Source: Cylindrodendrum hubeiense (lineage: Eukaryota > Ascomycota > Sordariomycetes > Hypocreales > Nectriaceae). Taken from it: 64,000 bases of DNA. The stretch is from contig JAANBB010000013.1 in NCBI GenBank assembly GCA_014621425.1, positions 124,001 through 188,000 of the forward strand, written 5' to 3'. Shown here piece by piece: positions 33,716 to 45,148 of the stretch (position 1 is its first letter; every line of letters starts with the position of its first letter). Position numbers and translations under genes: made by a program. The notes under the pieces were generated by a model. It did no database searches. It was not told the DNA's origin and worked only from the letters and a program-made list of their open reading frames with translations.

Positions 33716-34558
33716 TGTGTCAAGTGTTGTTTTGCCGTTTGGTCTGCGTGTGGAGGAGGGCTCCTCGTGTAGACGGATGCTGCATAATTCTTATCTAATG
33801 CTCTGGCGAGGCTGGACCTCCTAATATATCCTTTGTACACAATGCCAGACCGTGGTCTACTGTGTCATGCTGAACCTCGGTCGAACGGTCAAGTTTACAC
33901 CGACGTCTGCCCACCTTCCCTGCCGGTTAGCCGGACATGTGTAAGGGGTCGAGCAAAAAGACCAAAGGATTTGTGGGAAATTATAGCACGACACCAGCCA
34001 ACAACCGTAGCCTTGTCGTTTCCGCGTCATGCTCATCAAGCGAACCTGGGGAAATACGCCTCCCCCGCACCAACACTCGTCCCCACACGCCAAAAGCAGC
34101 AATAATCGACCGACTCATAGGAAACCTGGCACCTATCGGTAGCTGAGAACACCCTGTATACCAGCCCTCAATATGTAAGCTTATCTTGGTCAAGTTATTG
34201 GTTCGAGAGCCGGATTTACACAATCCTCTGATATACCGATATTCTAGGCTTAGCCAGGAAGGGTGAGATTGACCCCTGCCAAGGAAAAGAGGGGTTACAG
34301 GCATCATAGATCAATACAATCATCAGATTTGGATCCACACCCAATTGATCCCGAATTCCGTGATCGAGTACGACGGCAACGAATCCATCACAAGCCAAAA
34401 ATAACGCGGGGTCACTTGTGTTGGGTGACCTCCCCACGTTCACCCACACCCTCATTTTATGTCTCACATCGCCGTTTAAACTCTTCCCCAGCTGGCGTCA
34501 CCACTTACGACGTATTTCAGAGTCTGCTACATCTTCACCTGGACGAAATTTGAGTCAA
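33716..34558. promoter_or_regulatory. Divergent promoter between sugar transporter and YetA-like lyase
   Basis: 843 bp separates the start codons at 33715 and 34559, which diverge. The arrangement suggests shared control of import and cleavage. No specific operator was identified; several CGG triplets occur without obvious spacing. Confidence 0.55.
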
Positions 34559-37183
34559 ATGTCGGCCGGGAATCTACATTGGCTAGGGGCCAGAAGCGAC
34601 CATGAAGCGCTGTCAAATGAGGTCTCCTTTGGCATGCCCTGGCCAAAAGGCCTCTATCAGCCGGGACAGACATTTGTTATTGAGGGCAACAGTCAGGTAT
34701 ACCCGCTGGGCTCCCGCGAGGTTGCATTTTGGCCTGATGGCTCCCTCAAATGGACCGCACACTCTGTCAGCAAGAACATTGGCTTCTCTGAGACATATTC
34801 AGTGAAGGGTGCGGACACCCCAGTGAAGAAAGATGGCCTCATTGTCGACAAAACCTCAACCAATATTTCAGTATCAACGACACGAGGGTTAGAGCTGAAA
34901 TTCTCCTCTCCAGGGAGCTCTACCATATTCGACAACCTATCATTGAACAGCCACTGCGTGTGTTCGGGCGCAACAATTGTCGCATCCATCAACAACAAAG
35001 AGTATTCGACAAATATCACAGATGTCAGAGTTGAGAACCTGACTACTGACCGAGTTGTTGTCAAGGTTTCTGGGGCTGCTATTTCTGATGGCGAACAACA
35101 CCTTCCTTTTGACGCAAGAGTCTACGTGCACTCTGACGCCTCATCGCTCCGGATTGTTTACTCCTTTGTTCATGATCTAGACAGTGACGAATCTTTGACT
35201 TCATTGGGACTTCGATTTTCAATTCCGCTCCAAGATAGTGAGCTCTACAATAGACACATCCGTCTTGGGGGCTCCGATGGAGGCATATTGAAGGAAGAAG
35301 TTCAGGGCCTTTCAGGCCTTTGGTTTGGACCAACTGTTCAAAACAGGCTTGACCAGACCGCAGGCAGGCCTGTAACGCTCCATGAACACGAATGGGAGAA
35401 GACAGACTTTCTGAGAGGTCTGTCGAGTATCCCATCATGGGATGCCTATTCCCTTTCTCAATTGTCATCTGACGGTTACACGATCAAGAAACAAACGAAA
35501 AGCGGTTGCTCTTGGGTAAAGGTGACTGGAGGTGGTAGAGCCGATGGGACGGCTTATGTCGGTTCCGCTAGCCACGGTGGCTTGGCCGTTGGCATGGCCG
35601 AGTTTTGGGAACGATACCCTACCCAAATTGACTTGGCTGATTTGACGAAGGCTGAGGGGACAATTACTATGTGGTTGTATTCCCCTCTAGCGGGACCCCT
35701 CGAGACAACACCCTACCATGATGGACTCGGATTGGACTCTTACAGCAAACAACTTGAAGCTCTCCATGTTACATATGAAGATTACGAGCCGGGTTTTGCA
35801 ACTGCGAATGGGATTGCGAGGTCCAACGAGCTTTTTATCAGACCTTTTACGGCTACACCATCCAGCCAAGATTTGAGCTTCTTCTCATCTTCTGTCAGAG
35901 ATCCTCCTCGATTGGTCCCCACACCACAGTATATGCACTCGACGGGTGTCTTCCATGGATGTTGGGCTCCAGATTTTCGAAACATCGGCTATTCCCCTGC
36001 ACAGAAGGAGTTGGACATCGAAACAAACCTTGACCTGTTATTCAACTTCTACCGTGGACAGGTGGAGCAACACCGATGGTATGGATTCTGGGATTACGGG
36101 GATGTTCAACATTCTTATGATCCGTATCGACATGCCTGGAGATATGATGTCGGCGGCTACGCCTGGGACAACTCTGAGCTGTCGACTGACCTGTGGCTTT
36201 GGCTCTACTTTCTCCACACAGGCAGAGCAGATGTTTTTAAAATGGCCGAAGCCATGACGAAACATACTTCTGAGGTGGATGTTTACCACTCGGGGAGGTT
36301 CAAGGGGTTTGGGACTCGTCACGGCGTTCAGCACTTCAGTGATAGCTCAAAGCAGCTCCGAATATCCAATGTTCTCTACAGACGCATCTACTACTACCTG
36401 ACGGGAGATGAACGCACCGGGGACCTGATCCTAGAGCTTCAGCAATGTCAAGATGCTCTTTTAGGGCTAGACTCGCATCGCAAGGTGCAGCAACATGCAG
36501 GTATCCCGGAGGGTTTTGCCATGGCCAATATTGGCCTTGACTGCGGGCCTCTGGTTGCTTCCTGGCTTACTGCTTGGGAAAGGCGAACTGAGGGATGGGA
36601 GAGCTCTAGGGAGCTCTTAGTGAAGATGTTGAATGGCCTCGCCGGACTTTCACATGGTATCGGGAACAATGCCGTCTTGTTGAATCCCAAGACAGGCGAA
36701 ATTCGCGAATGCTCTCCTCCTACTCCAGAGTATGCTATCTCGCACTTGTCTATGTTGTTCGGTTTCCCCGAAATATTCACTGAGCTACTAGATATCGCAA
36801 GAGACGAGTTTCCTTCAGCGGTGGAAAACTTCTTGAAAATATGGCTGCCATATTGCAGAGCATACAACGGAGGTCCTAAGGTTCAGGCCGAGGAATTTGG
36901 CTTTGAGTTCCCTGATCGACCTGGGATGTGGCACCAGAGCCACTCCACTTTGACGGCTATAGCATCAGTGGAACAAAATGACGACCAGCTAGGAAAGGCT
37001 GCGTGGAATCAGTTCTTTCAAACTGACGGATACGACCAGTCTCATGACTGGCGCGTTGTTAAAGCTTCTCCCCCCGATCACTTTACTGTCGGGGAAGAGG
37101 CTCCTTGGGTTTCTACGAATGAGGCTGCTCGATATGGTGTTACTGCGATCTTTAACTTGGCAAAGATCAGAAAGTACCTCTAA
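34559..37183 (+). CDS. PcRGLX/YetA-like exo-rhamnogalacturonan lyase (PL26-type), intracellular
   Basis: A single exon of 874 aa from ATG 34559. The N-terminal segment (VSFGMPWPKGLYQPGQ, REVAFWPDGSLKWTAHS) is the signature of Bacillus YetA and Penicillium PcRGLX. A central beta-sandwich follows (FDARVYVHSDASSLRIVYSF, LRFSIPL), then a C-terminal alpha/alpha toroid (HRWYGFWDYGDVQHSYD, YAWDNSELSTDLWLWLYF, RFKGFGTRHGVQHF). Enzymes of this kind cut the Rha-GalA bond of rhamnogalacturonan I by beta-elimination, giving an unsaturated galacturonosyl-rhamnose, the kind of substrate GH88/GH105 hydrolases take. No signal peptide is present. The exact family and linkage specificity rest on pattern recognition, not a search. 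Confidence 0.85.
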   Translation: MSAGNLHWLGARSDHEALSNEVSFGMPWPKGLYQPGQTFVIEGNSQVYPLGSREVAFWPDGSLKWTAHSVSKNIGFSETYSVKGADTPVKKDGLIVDKTSTNISVSTTRGLELKFSSPGSSTIFDNLSLNSHCVCSGATIVASINNKEYSTNITDVRVENLTTDRVVVKVSGAAISDGEQHLPFDARVYVHSDASSLRIVYSFVHDLDSDESLTSLGLRFSIPLQDSELYNRHIRLGGSDGGILKEEVQGLSGLWFGPTVQNRLDQTAGRPVTLHEHEWEKTDFLRGLSSIPSWDAYSLSQLSSDGYTIKKQTKSGCSWVKVTGGGRADGTAYVGSASHGGLAVGMAEFWERYPTQIDLADLTKAEGTITMWLYSPLAGPLETTPYHDGLGLDSYSKQLEALHVTYEDYEPGFATANGIARSNELFIRPFTATPSSQDLSFFSSSVRDPPRLVPTPQYMHSTGVFHGCWAPDFRNIGYSPAQKELDIETNLDLLFNFYRGQVEQHRWYGFWDYGDVQHSYDPYRHAWRYDVGGYAWDNSELSTDLWLWLYFLHTGRADVFKMAEAMTKHTSEVDVYHSGRFKGFGTRHGVQHFSDSSKQLRISNVLYRRIYYYLTGDERTGDLILELQQCQDALLGLDSHRKVQQHAGIPEGFAMANIGLDCGPLVASWLTAWERRTEGWESSRELLVKMLNGLAGLSHGIGNNAVLLNPKTGEIRECSPPTPEYAISHLSMLFGFPEIFTELLDIARDEFPSAVENFLKIWLPYCRAYNGGPKVQAEEFGFEFPDRPGMWHQSHSTLTAIASVEQNDDQLGKAAWNQFFQTDGYDQSHDWRVVKASPPDHFTVGEEAPWVSTNEAARYGVTAIFNLAKIRKYL

Positions 37184-38114
37184 TTAGACCTAAATAGTAG
37201 TGATAATTTCGGTTCGCAAAGCTTTCTGTGTCTAAGGCAATCTGGTAGTCCAAGAGTCAAGCCAGGTTGTTCAGACCGCTGATAGCGAAGTAGAGTCTAT
37301 GACCCAAATTTCAAGGCGCAATGGTCAGCGACTGCGATGTAGTTGATCTGCGAAGACAACTTTAAGACCATAGAGTAACCTCTTTCTGAAGCAATGAAAT
37401 CGTCAGTAGTGGAAAGCTTCAATTTGACCAGGGTACTCGGCACATTCATTGGCGTTTTTTCCTTTAGATCATGAATTGACTTGTTTTTCTGGTAGGTCAA
37501 TTACCATATATATTTTCCGGCTACCTATGGCCATGTTGTAAGTGTTGGGACACAGATAAAAGCGTTATAATAATAGAAATATAACTGTGGTGTTTTGTCT
37601 CGCGTGCATCACGCTCTCGCCCTTGAGCTTCTCTGAACATTAAATGGAGTGTGATGATTCCATCCATGTCACATATACTGCAACACGTATATTAATATGG
37701 TCACACAGCTCTGGAGACCACCTGTGAGAGGTGGAATAGAAAAGAGTGATTCGATCCGGGATCTCTAGACCAGGTCCACTAAATGGACTATCAAGCTTGT
37801 GGTTCGTGGAAGCAAATTCTCCGTCCAGTTTGTAGATTGAGGTCCGGAGCATATAAAATGTGCCATTTCTGGTTAAAAGATCGGTTAAAGAAGAAATGAT
37901 AATGATTAATTCGTTGAGAATCGAATATTAAATTAATCGCAAGGGATCATTTATCCGGGGAAAGTGGACTTTTCGCACTGGTACGCGCATAAATAGCCCG
38001 ACCGCATAAGTTATCTTTGCAGGAAGAATGTTCTCATTCACGTCAAACTCGCCACGCGGACATGCCACTTGATTGCCATATTTTGCGATAGACTAATCGA
38101 AAATCGCCCTGAAG
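37184..38114. other. Intergenic region upstream of pectin methylesterase
   Basis: 930 bp of AT-rich DNA between tandem genes. It holds the promoter of the CE8 gene; a TAAATA-like element lies near 37990, with ATG at 38115. No gene or repeat was recognised. Confidence 0.5.
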
Positions 38115-39470
38115 ATGATGACCCACAAAGTCTTCACCAATCTCCTCATATCGACCTTGGTTTGGTCGGTGACTGCCTATCCAACATGGAGTAAAGTTCC
38201 TGCGAAAACATACGCCAAATGTCAGAGATCTGGCAAACACCACCCATTAGATAACTGTCCAGATGGCACGATCTATGTGAACAAGAACTCGTCTGCAGCG
38301 GACTTCAGTAGCATCCAAGATGCTATCCTATCGCTGCCTGAAAACACAGATCCCTACACCATCCTGATTGCGCCGGGTGACTACAACGAGCAACTTAACG
38401 TCACGCGTTCTGGACCTGTCACCCTGCTGGGAGTAAGCGATCGCCCATGGAAGGGTGAAAGCTACTCGGACATCGACCACAGCACCTCCAGCAGCAACCG
38501 AGTCACCGTCTGGTGGGCGCTGGCGAACCACGACAGCTCAGGAAAAATTGTCGACAACGCTGTAACCAGTGTTTTGACCGTTGCGCCAACATGGGAATCT
38601 TCCAAGTCGGGATATGGACCAACTGGTTGGCCTGTTCCAGATGGAACTCCATTTGGATGCGAGGACTTTCGTGCTTACAACATCGACTTCCGCAATACTG
38701 CAGCTGATGCCGCAGATGGGCCAGCGCATGCCGCAGGTATTGGTCGATCGAATGTCAGCTTCTACTCTTGCGGTCTTTACAGTTACCAAGATACTGTGAG
38801 TAAAAGACTCCTTGCATCGTTAGCCACCCCCGTCTCGGCTCTAATGGTTTGGACAGCTGTTTATCGGTAAGCTGGGTAATGCGTTCTTTTATGACAGTAT
38901 CGTCGCTGGCCAGACGGACTTTTTGTACGGATACGGCACATTATGGGTTGAAAAGTCGACATTGACACTCCGAAACTGCGGCGGTGGAATTACTGCTTGG
39001 AAAGGTATGAGAAATACGATGTCACTACTGCCAAGTTCACATGGTAACGGTTAATCTTAGGCACAAACACAACTATTGAGAATAAGTACGGCGTGTACAT
39101 CTCGAAGTCGCAGATCTTGGCAGACAACACCACAATCGCTGAAGAGATCAAGGGCATATGCCCCCTAGGCCGTCCATGGAACGAGCTACATCGCTCAATC
39201 TTTATGAAGACGTACTTTGACGCCAGCATTCTCCCTGCTGGATACATTGACTGGAATGGTGGAAGGTTCAACAACCAGACCTTCATGGCAACGTATAGTG
39301 ACTTCGGCCCTGGATGGGACCTGGAGGCGGAGAAGCAAAATAACCGAACCATTGTTCTAGATAAAAAGGGAGTCAGTGCGTATGACACTCCGGCAGATGT
39401 CTTCGCAACGGAGGATGGGCAATTCGGGAACATTGGGTGGATTGACCCGAAGGTGGTTCCAAAGAACTGA
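38115..39470 (+). CDS. Secreted pectin methylesterase (CE8)
   Basis: Exons 38115-38795, 38857-39004 and 39061-39470 give 412 aa. Residues 1-21 are a signal peptide (ending SVTA). The beta-helix of CE8 shows its active-site segments: YSYQDT (Gln and first Asp) at the end of exon 1, GQTDFLYG (second Asp) in exon 2 and GRPWNE (Arg/Trp) in exon 3. The early AGIGRSN and YVNKNSSAADFSSIQDAI segments also match. It removes methyl groups from homogalacturonan outside the cell. It is the only clearly secreted enzyme of the cluster, supplying de-esterified pectin for further cutting. Confidence 0.93.
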
Positions 39471-39809
39471 TGTTCACAGGTCACGGCTTCGATGGCATTA
39501 AGCTACGATTTGAAGCTCATGAAGCCAGACGAAGGATTAAATGACATACAGCCCTGTCCCTTTATATAAAGCACTTTTATAAATGTAGAGAAATTAGTTG
39601 AATTCGTCTGTAGAAGACTGAGACCTGATACGCTCTCGGCACGGCATGCAACGTTCCTGCTTCAAGAAAGAGACCATCTCCAGTACCCATAAGTAGTGAT
39701 ATTATATAATTCAATTCAGATTCTATATGCGCCTCTATTTGATGAGTACCTTTATAAAACCAGCGACCTCTAATGCTCGATATAAACTTTTGCGGATAGC
39801 TTTGAGATA
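39471..39809. other. Convergent 3' flank
   Basis: Terminal region between the convergent CE8 and dehydrogenase genes. Nothing was recognised. Confidence 0.5.
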
Positions 39810-40908
39810 TTACTGCTGTCGACTCTCATTGGACCAGAAGGGTAGACCAGACTGGCTTCGCAAAACTCCGTAAAGGGCAGCTCCATCGAGGTTTTCGCCG
39901 CCATAGGCTTTGGCACTCAACATATTGTTTGTGGCGAGATCCAAAGCAGGCATTCTGACGTCAAGGTCCTGAGCAAGGCGCAAAGCGTGCTTGGCATCCT
40001 TGATAGTGTTTGCAACGCTGAATCCTGCGTTGCCCTCTTTAGGTGCGTAAGAACCACTCGTCATTCGACGAGAATATCCGCCCAGGACAGGTCCAAAATT
40101 CTCAAAGATGACCTCTTCCATGACCTTGGTGCCAAGTCCGTTCTTCTCGGCGAGGACTTGTGTCTCTGCGATAGCTTCCAGGAACACGACTAGAAGAACA
40201 TTGCTGCCCATCATTATTAGCATCTATGTTTGGTGTTTTAGTTGGAGAACTCACCCAGTTACTTTGAGAAGCACAGAGTCTCTGGCATTCTCGCCCATGT
40301 TGACAATTTTCCTGCCCATAACACCGACAATCAAGGGCTCTAGTCGTTGGATAGCCTCCTGATTTCCAGCCATGGCAAACAGTAAACGCCCTGCCTGGGC
40401 AACAGTGTTGGCTCCGAAGACTGGGGAAGCCACAAAGCTGGCACCAGCAGCTTGAAGCAGACCAGCAACTTCGGCGGCAGTATCAGGGTGTGTGGTTGAG
40501 CAGTCGAGGACTGTTTTTCCCTTGAGGTCGACGTCTGATTCCAACATCTCGCTGATCAAGCCCTTGAGGACTGCGTCGGTCGAGACCTAGAAGCGCATTA
40601 GCAGCTGGACAATAACCGCAACAATTTGAAACACACCATCAGAAAGATATCGTCGCATTCTCGAGCAACCTCAGTAATCCCGTTCTTAGGCTTCGCTCCT
40701 TCTTGCGAGAGGACTTCGCCCTTGGAAAGAGTGCGATTTGAGTAAGTCAGATACGAGCCCTCAGCCTTGAGTTTATTGTGAAGGTTAATGGCCATAAATA
40801 GGCCCATGGACCCCAGCCCGTACTGCGATTGACATGTCAGTAATGTGAATCTCTTGTATGGGAAAAGGCAGAATCTCTTACCCAGCCAATTTTGCGACTT
40901 TGTTCCAT
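39810..40908 (-). CDS. Beta-hydroxyacid dehydrogenase (3-hydroxyisobutyrate/tartronate-semialdehyde reductase family)
   Basis: Exons 40908-40882, 40822-40637, 40586-40255 and 40203-39810 give 312 aa. The tiny first exon (9 codons) joins the second to form the NAD(P)-binding GLGSMG motif. DCSTTHPDTAAEV and SPVFGANTVAQAG are substrate-binding segments, and LLKVTGN carries the catalytic lysine. The helical C-terminal domain ends with a Gln-rich tail. Family members reduce or oxidise small beta-hydroxy acids and semialdehydes. Next to uronate-releasing enzymes, it may act on a keto-deoxy-uronate or a breakdown product of one; this role is inferred. Confidence 0.9.
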
Positions 40909-41875
40909 CGTGTTTATTGTGTGTATCAAATAATTCTAGATGATTTGGAGGTGAACATCCATCGGTGCGAATGCGTATACCTTTTAAATGGCACCAAGTT
41001 TCAACTTTTCATTGCTTATCACCGGCCTCGGTGCATGTTGGCAGCCTGATGCCGAAATCGGGTTGAGCACCGCATCTGATTGTGCTGTGCAAACGGAAGG
41101 GCCGATTGATTCACAGCTAATTTGCACCCACATCCTATACCGGTGATGGAGCTCCGACTCCTCTCTCCCTTTTGCTATCGTGTGTTGCCACAAGATTTTC
41201 AACGTGCTCCGGAAGATTCCTCCGAGGGTGTTCAAAGAGGCTACTGTGGTTTAAGATAAGATAACACAAGCGTACGCCGCTCATAGCTCCCAGGTGAAGT
41301 GGGGGCCGTCGGTGGAGCTGCAAATCGGCATGAGGCCGCTATCTTCACCTGGAGTCCGGATGGCCTTCCGATTTTCGGGAGGCCCTCCGAGGCCCTCCGA
41401 AACACCTCCATACTCGGAGGCGGAGAAAATCTTCGTCTCCGTAATTAAAGTAGTCAGTCGCTGTAATTTTCTTCAGTTCAAGAGCTACTGTTATAAAAGG
41501 CACAGGGTTCGGCAGCGATGGCGGAGGGTGAAACTTGAGCTCATGCTCCCACCGGGAAGAGTTGAAGCCCTGAATCAAGGCAACAAGCGAACCCCAAAAC
41601 CCATCCTCAAGGGATCGTTGGGGGTACCGGCGCGGTATAGGCATGATCAACCTTGAAACAATGATGGAAAATCTTGGTTTTCATATAATTGACGATCTCG
41701 AGTCCGCCTCTCATATTAACATCTAGAGTATCTTATCTTTGAATGAGGCTTTGTTGCATGCCAGTAATGATTGTACCGAAACGGGTACATGTCTTTAGAG
41801 ATTGACTAACTCTCCTCTCTTTGTATGCGAGCGTCCGAGGGACAGGATGCACATCACATAGAAAATGCTCCAACC
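40909..41875. other. Intergenic region between dehydrogenase and P450
   Basis: 967 bp with no supported gene. A small duplicated, self-complementary patch (GGCCCTCCGA twice) lies near 41382-41401. This region probably marks the right border of the carbohydrate cluster. Confidence 0.5.
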
Positions 41876-43502
41876 TTATTCTTTGACGGACCACACCACA
41901 TCCTCCCAGCCTGGCCTCCTCCTCAGCTGGAATCCAGGATCCTGGTTCTTCCAAAGAGGCTGTCTCGGCGCCCCGCCAAATATAGGATCCGTCGACTCCG
42001 GCAAACTCAGCCCCTCAGCCTCAAAACCCAGCGCAAGAAGACCAACAAATCCCACTATTTCTGTAACGGCAAATTTCCTCCCCGGGCAGAGATGTTTCCC
42101 ACCTCCAAAGGGAAGAAAGGCCCCACGCCGGTTCTTGACGTCCTGTACAGTGGCGTTCAAGAAGCGCTCTGGGTTGAAAATAGCGGGATCCTCGCCCCAT
42201 GCCGAGTCGATGAAGTGAGTGACCATCGGTGGCCACTGCACGTTGGTACCTTTCTTTAGGAGGTACTCGCGGCCGTCAGAGTCTTGTATTCTGGTGTCTT
42301 TCATTATTCTCCGATTTCCAACACTGTGAACATATACTCTCAGGCTTTCGTGATAGCATGCGTTAAGCACGGGGCACTGCTTCTCAAGTAGGCTCGAGTC
42401 TAGTTCGGCAATCCGTTTTCCCAGGCCATCTTCAATGCTAGTGATCGCCGCCACTTCGTCTCTCACACGGAGAAGGTAATCAGGCCTTGAGAAGATCTGC
42501 GACAACAGCCAAAACAGTGTCGGAGCGGTGTTGGTGGTGCCCACCCAAGGTATGAGGAGCTCTTGAATGCCAAGATCTTTAGCACCAATTCCTTCCCTAC
42601 GTAAGATGCGACCGCGTCTTCGCATAAGATCAGAGGTATCCGGTCTCTGGTCATATTTAGCTTCGTAGTAGGGGGACAATATGTCATTCAGCTTTTTTCG
42701 TGCAGCGATAGAGCTTCCAGCAATCAGACTCGGGGCAATATCAATAGCCAGTAGCGCAGCGCTTTTGTCAAATGTCCTAGATGACCCTTAGCATACCATT
42801 ACCCAGGGGAATGGAATTTCCTACCATAAATGGGGGATATGCTCGGCAGTGAACGGATTCATTTCTCCGAACAGCGCCCTGGTGGTGGCTTCAGTCACTA
42901 TGTCGCGTATCCAAAGGAAGCTATCGGCCACTATGAAGGGCGTGCCTGCCTGGACGGCATTGAGGTGTTGTATTAGACTTGTCAGTGCTACTACGTTCAG
43001 CTTATGCAGCGATTCGCCCATTAGCGTCGAAGAAATAGTCTCCAGAAGCTCCTTCATGAGGCTGTCCTGGCTGATGGCCTCGAGTAATGTGGGGGTCAGC
43101 CCGAACATGCCCTTTGAGAACTCAATGAGAAATGGATCAAAAGATACGTCGTTGTTACGCAGGGCTGACTGGATCAGGCTGGGCGAGTTGATGACGTATA
43201 GTTTGCCATTTAGCATGGGAAGCGTGCAGATGGGCATATGTGCCTCCTTGCTAATGGTCCGGTGAGCAATGAGGAAATAGTGAGGGGGGAAGATGACGAG
43301 AAACGGACAATAAGCGAGGATAGAAGCCAGCTCTCTCACGGATCATCGAGATGATGTGGCCAATAACGGGCACCCGTGGCTTTAGCAAAGGCGGCTCAAG
43401 TGGATCAAGTGTAGGAATGGCCCATCTCTTGAAGACGGCCAGCAGCACCGTCAGGGCTATTGCTAGCCCTGCGATTAGCACGGATGCGTTGTCCAAAAGC
43501 AT
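41876..43502 (-). CDS. Cytochrome P450
   Basis: Exons 43502-43309, 43250-42825 and 42776-41876 give 506 aa. An N-terminal membrane anchor (VLIAGLAIALTVLLAVF) and PRVPVIGHII lead into the body. The K-helix ExxR is ESLR, and the heme loop is FGGGKHLCPG with the cysteine thiolate ligand. PMLNGKLYVINSPSLIQSA and GTTNTAPTLFW resemble fungal P450s of the CYP7/CYP8-like (prostacyclin-synthase-like) group. The I-helix threonine lies in GTTNTAPT instead of the common AGxxT, a known variation in that group. The substrate is unknown. The regulator remnant at 44514 lies divergently upstream. Confidence 0.88.
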
Positions 43503-44513
43503 TTTCAGCGTATTCTCTAGGTTGGCCAACCAATTTTCGGTTCTGGTTATTGCTTATACTGAGACTGGTGGTGGCGAAGCAGCACCAAGCCTGAGTATGA
43601 GCAGCCAACGGCAAATTTCACCTCGTAGATTTAACAAAATAATACAGGTTGAAGCTGACCGTGAATCAAGGCAGTGAGGGCTAACCCATCTTGAACATAG
43701 CTCTAAGATTATAATTCATCACACGTGATGTAAGCGCTACTTTGGCGCCGATGTTAATACGCGAGGCGTGCTTCGGTTCGAAGAAAAGTGGTTCGATGCT
43801 GACAGACTGCAGCATCGCCATACTCAAAAGATCCAGGCATTGGTGTTGAGCGAGGATTTTCTTTTCCTCGTCGCGCCCAAATGTGATTTACTTTTCGCCT
43901 GGCTTTTGGGGATGAATAAACGATAGCATAGGATAAGCTAACCTCAAAGGAGTAAATCAACCTCTGTAGCAGTCTTGGTCAATTGTGTTCCTCCCACTCT
44001 ACTAGCCCCCTCCGCACACGGTCCAAGCTTCAACAGTAAGCACGTAAGATGGGAGTACAAACACACCTTGTGGTCGTCTCGAGCATAAGCGCCTTTGAAT
44101 CTGACATGGAGCATGACGTCGGCTCGCTTCAAGGCGGTGTGTTCAATAAACTCATTACGGAAAAGAGGTTCAAACCCCTTGTTCAATAGCAAACCTCGTC
44201 ATGGATAACATGGTTCTCCACAGCCGTCTCTAATTCATTTAGATGCGGGGACTGTCGATCTCTCAGGTGTGGACACATGTAAAAGATTCACTGATTAGGC
44301 AAGGTGCACAAGCAGGGATGTATTCAGTGTAGTAACCCCCCACACTCCCTTGCTCGTTCCCCAGTGCCGACTCCAAGTTTGATGTTCATTGATGCAACAT
44401 AGTCACTCAGAAGTTCAGTTCTGTCTAAGCTCATAATATCCCTAATCTACAGAACAATCAGCGGGACGTCATCTGACCCGAGCAAGCCAAAATTCGTACG
44501 TGTATTCAGTCCC
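43503..44513. other. Intergenic region between P450 and regulator remnant
   Basis: About 1 kb with the P450 promoter. No coding signal was supported. Confidence 0.5.
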
Positions 44514-45148
44514 AAAGTCCGCACGGGCTGCCTCGCTTGGTTGTGGAGAACCCGGCTTGTCGCCGTTTCCGCGATGTTTGTCTAAAATATGATAGATATG
44601 CGGTGCCCTTCAAAGGCCAACTGCACGACTATGGAAAATCATCACCACCAGTACCTTTACTGTGCATCAGCCACAGCATAGGGGGAACGAAACTGAATGC
44701 CGCTTCTTTCACCACTTTTATCTCCGAGGTCATCCAATTTCCAGCTCCGCTACGTTCTACCCTTAGCCCATTGTGAATCTGTTCAACATGCTATAATTGC
44801 TCTTGGTACTGCCCACCAACTCCTCATGACCCGTTCCACTGTGAACACCCAGCCGGACCCGAGAGACTCCACGATTCAACAATCTGACAAGCCCGTTGCT
44901 CATATTATCTGCTTTTTATCGCTAAACTTAGTCTTCAATATCCATTGAACCTCAATCTACTGCATTCCATTCACTTCCTTTAAGAGCTTGGTCAGTACGT
45001 CAAGGCTATCCGACATCTTGATGCCGGCAGCCATCTGTTGGTATCCCCAGCTCTCATTTCGGATATCACCGGCATCAGCACAGCCAAAGAAATGGCTGAC
45101 ATGCTCGGATGGCTCGGGCTAGAGCACAACAGAATTTGGGGACGATAG
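44514..45148 (+). pseudogene. Decayed Zn2Cys6 transcription factor
   Basis: Coding similarity appears in pieces in alternating frames. KVRTGCLAW at 44514 looks like the start of a zinc cluster. ENPACRRFRDVCLKYDRYAVP from about 44547 has the right spacing for the last three cysteines, but the second is Phe and the third is Tyr. FTTFISEVIQFPAPL passes by a frame change into LPLAHCESVQHAIIALGTAHQLL, a hallmark of DUF3468-type fungal regulators. QYVKAIRHLDAG...MLGWLGLEHN in another frame ends at 45148. Frameshifts, lost cysteines and absent N- and C-terminal parts make this non-functional. It was perhaps once the regulator of the P450. Confidence 0.72.

Noticed and set aside
43765..43800. Two GGTTCGA strings resembling tRNA T-loops
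   Set aside because: No acceptor stem, anticodon arm or D-arm can be paired around them.
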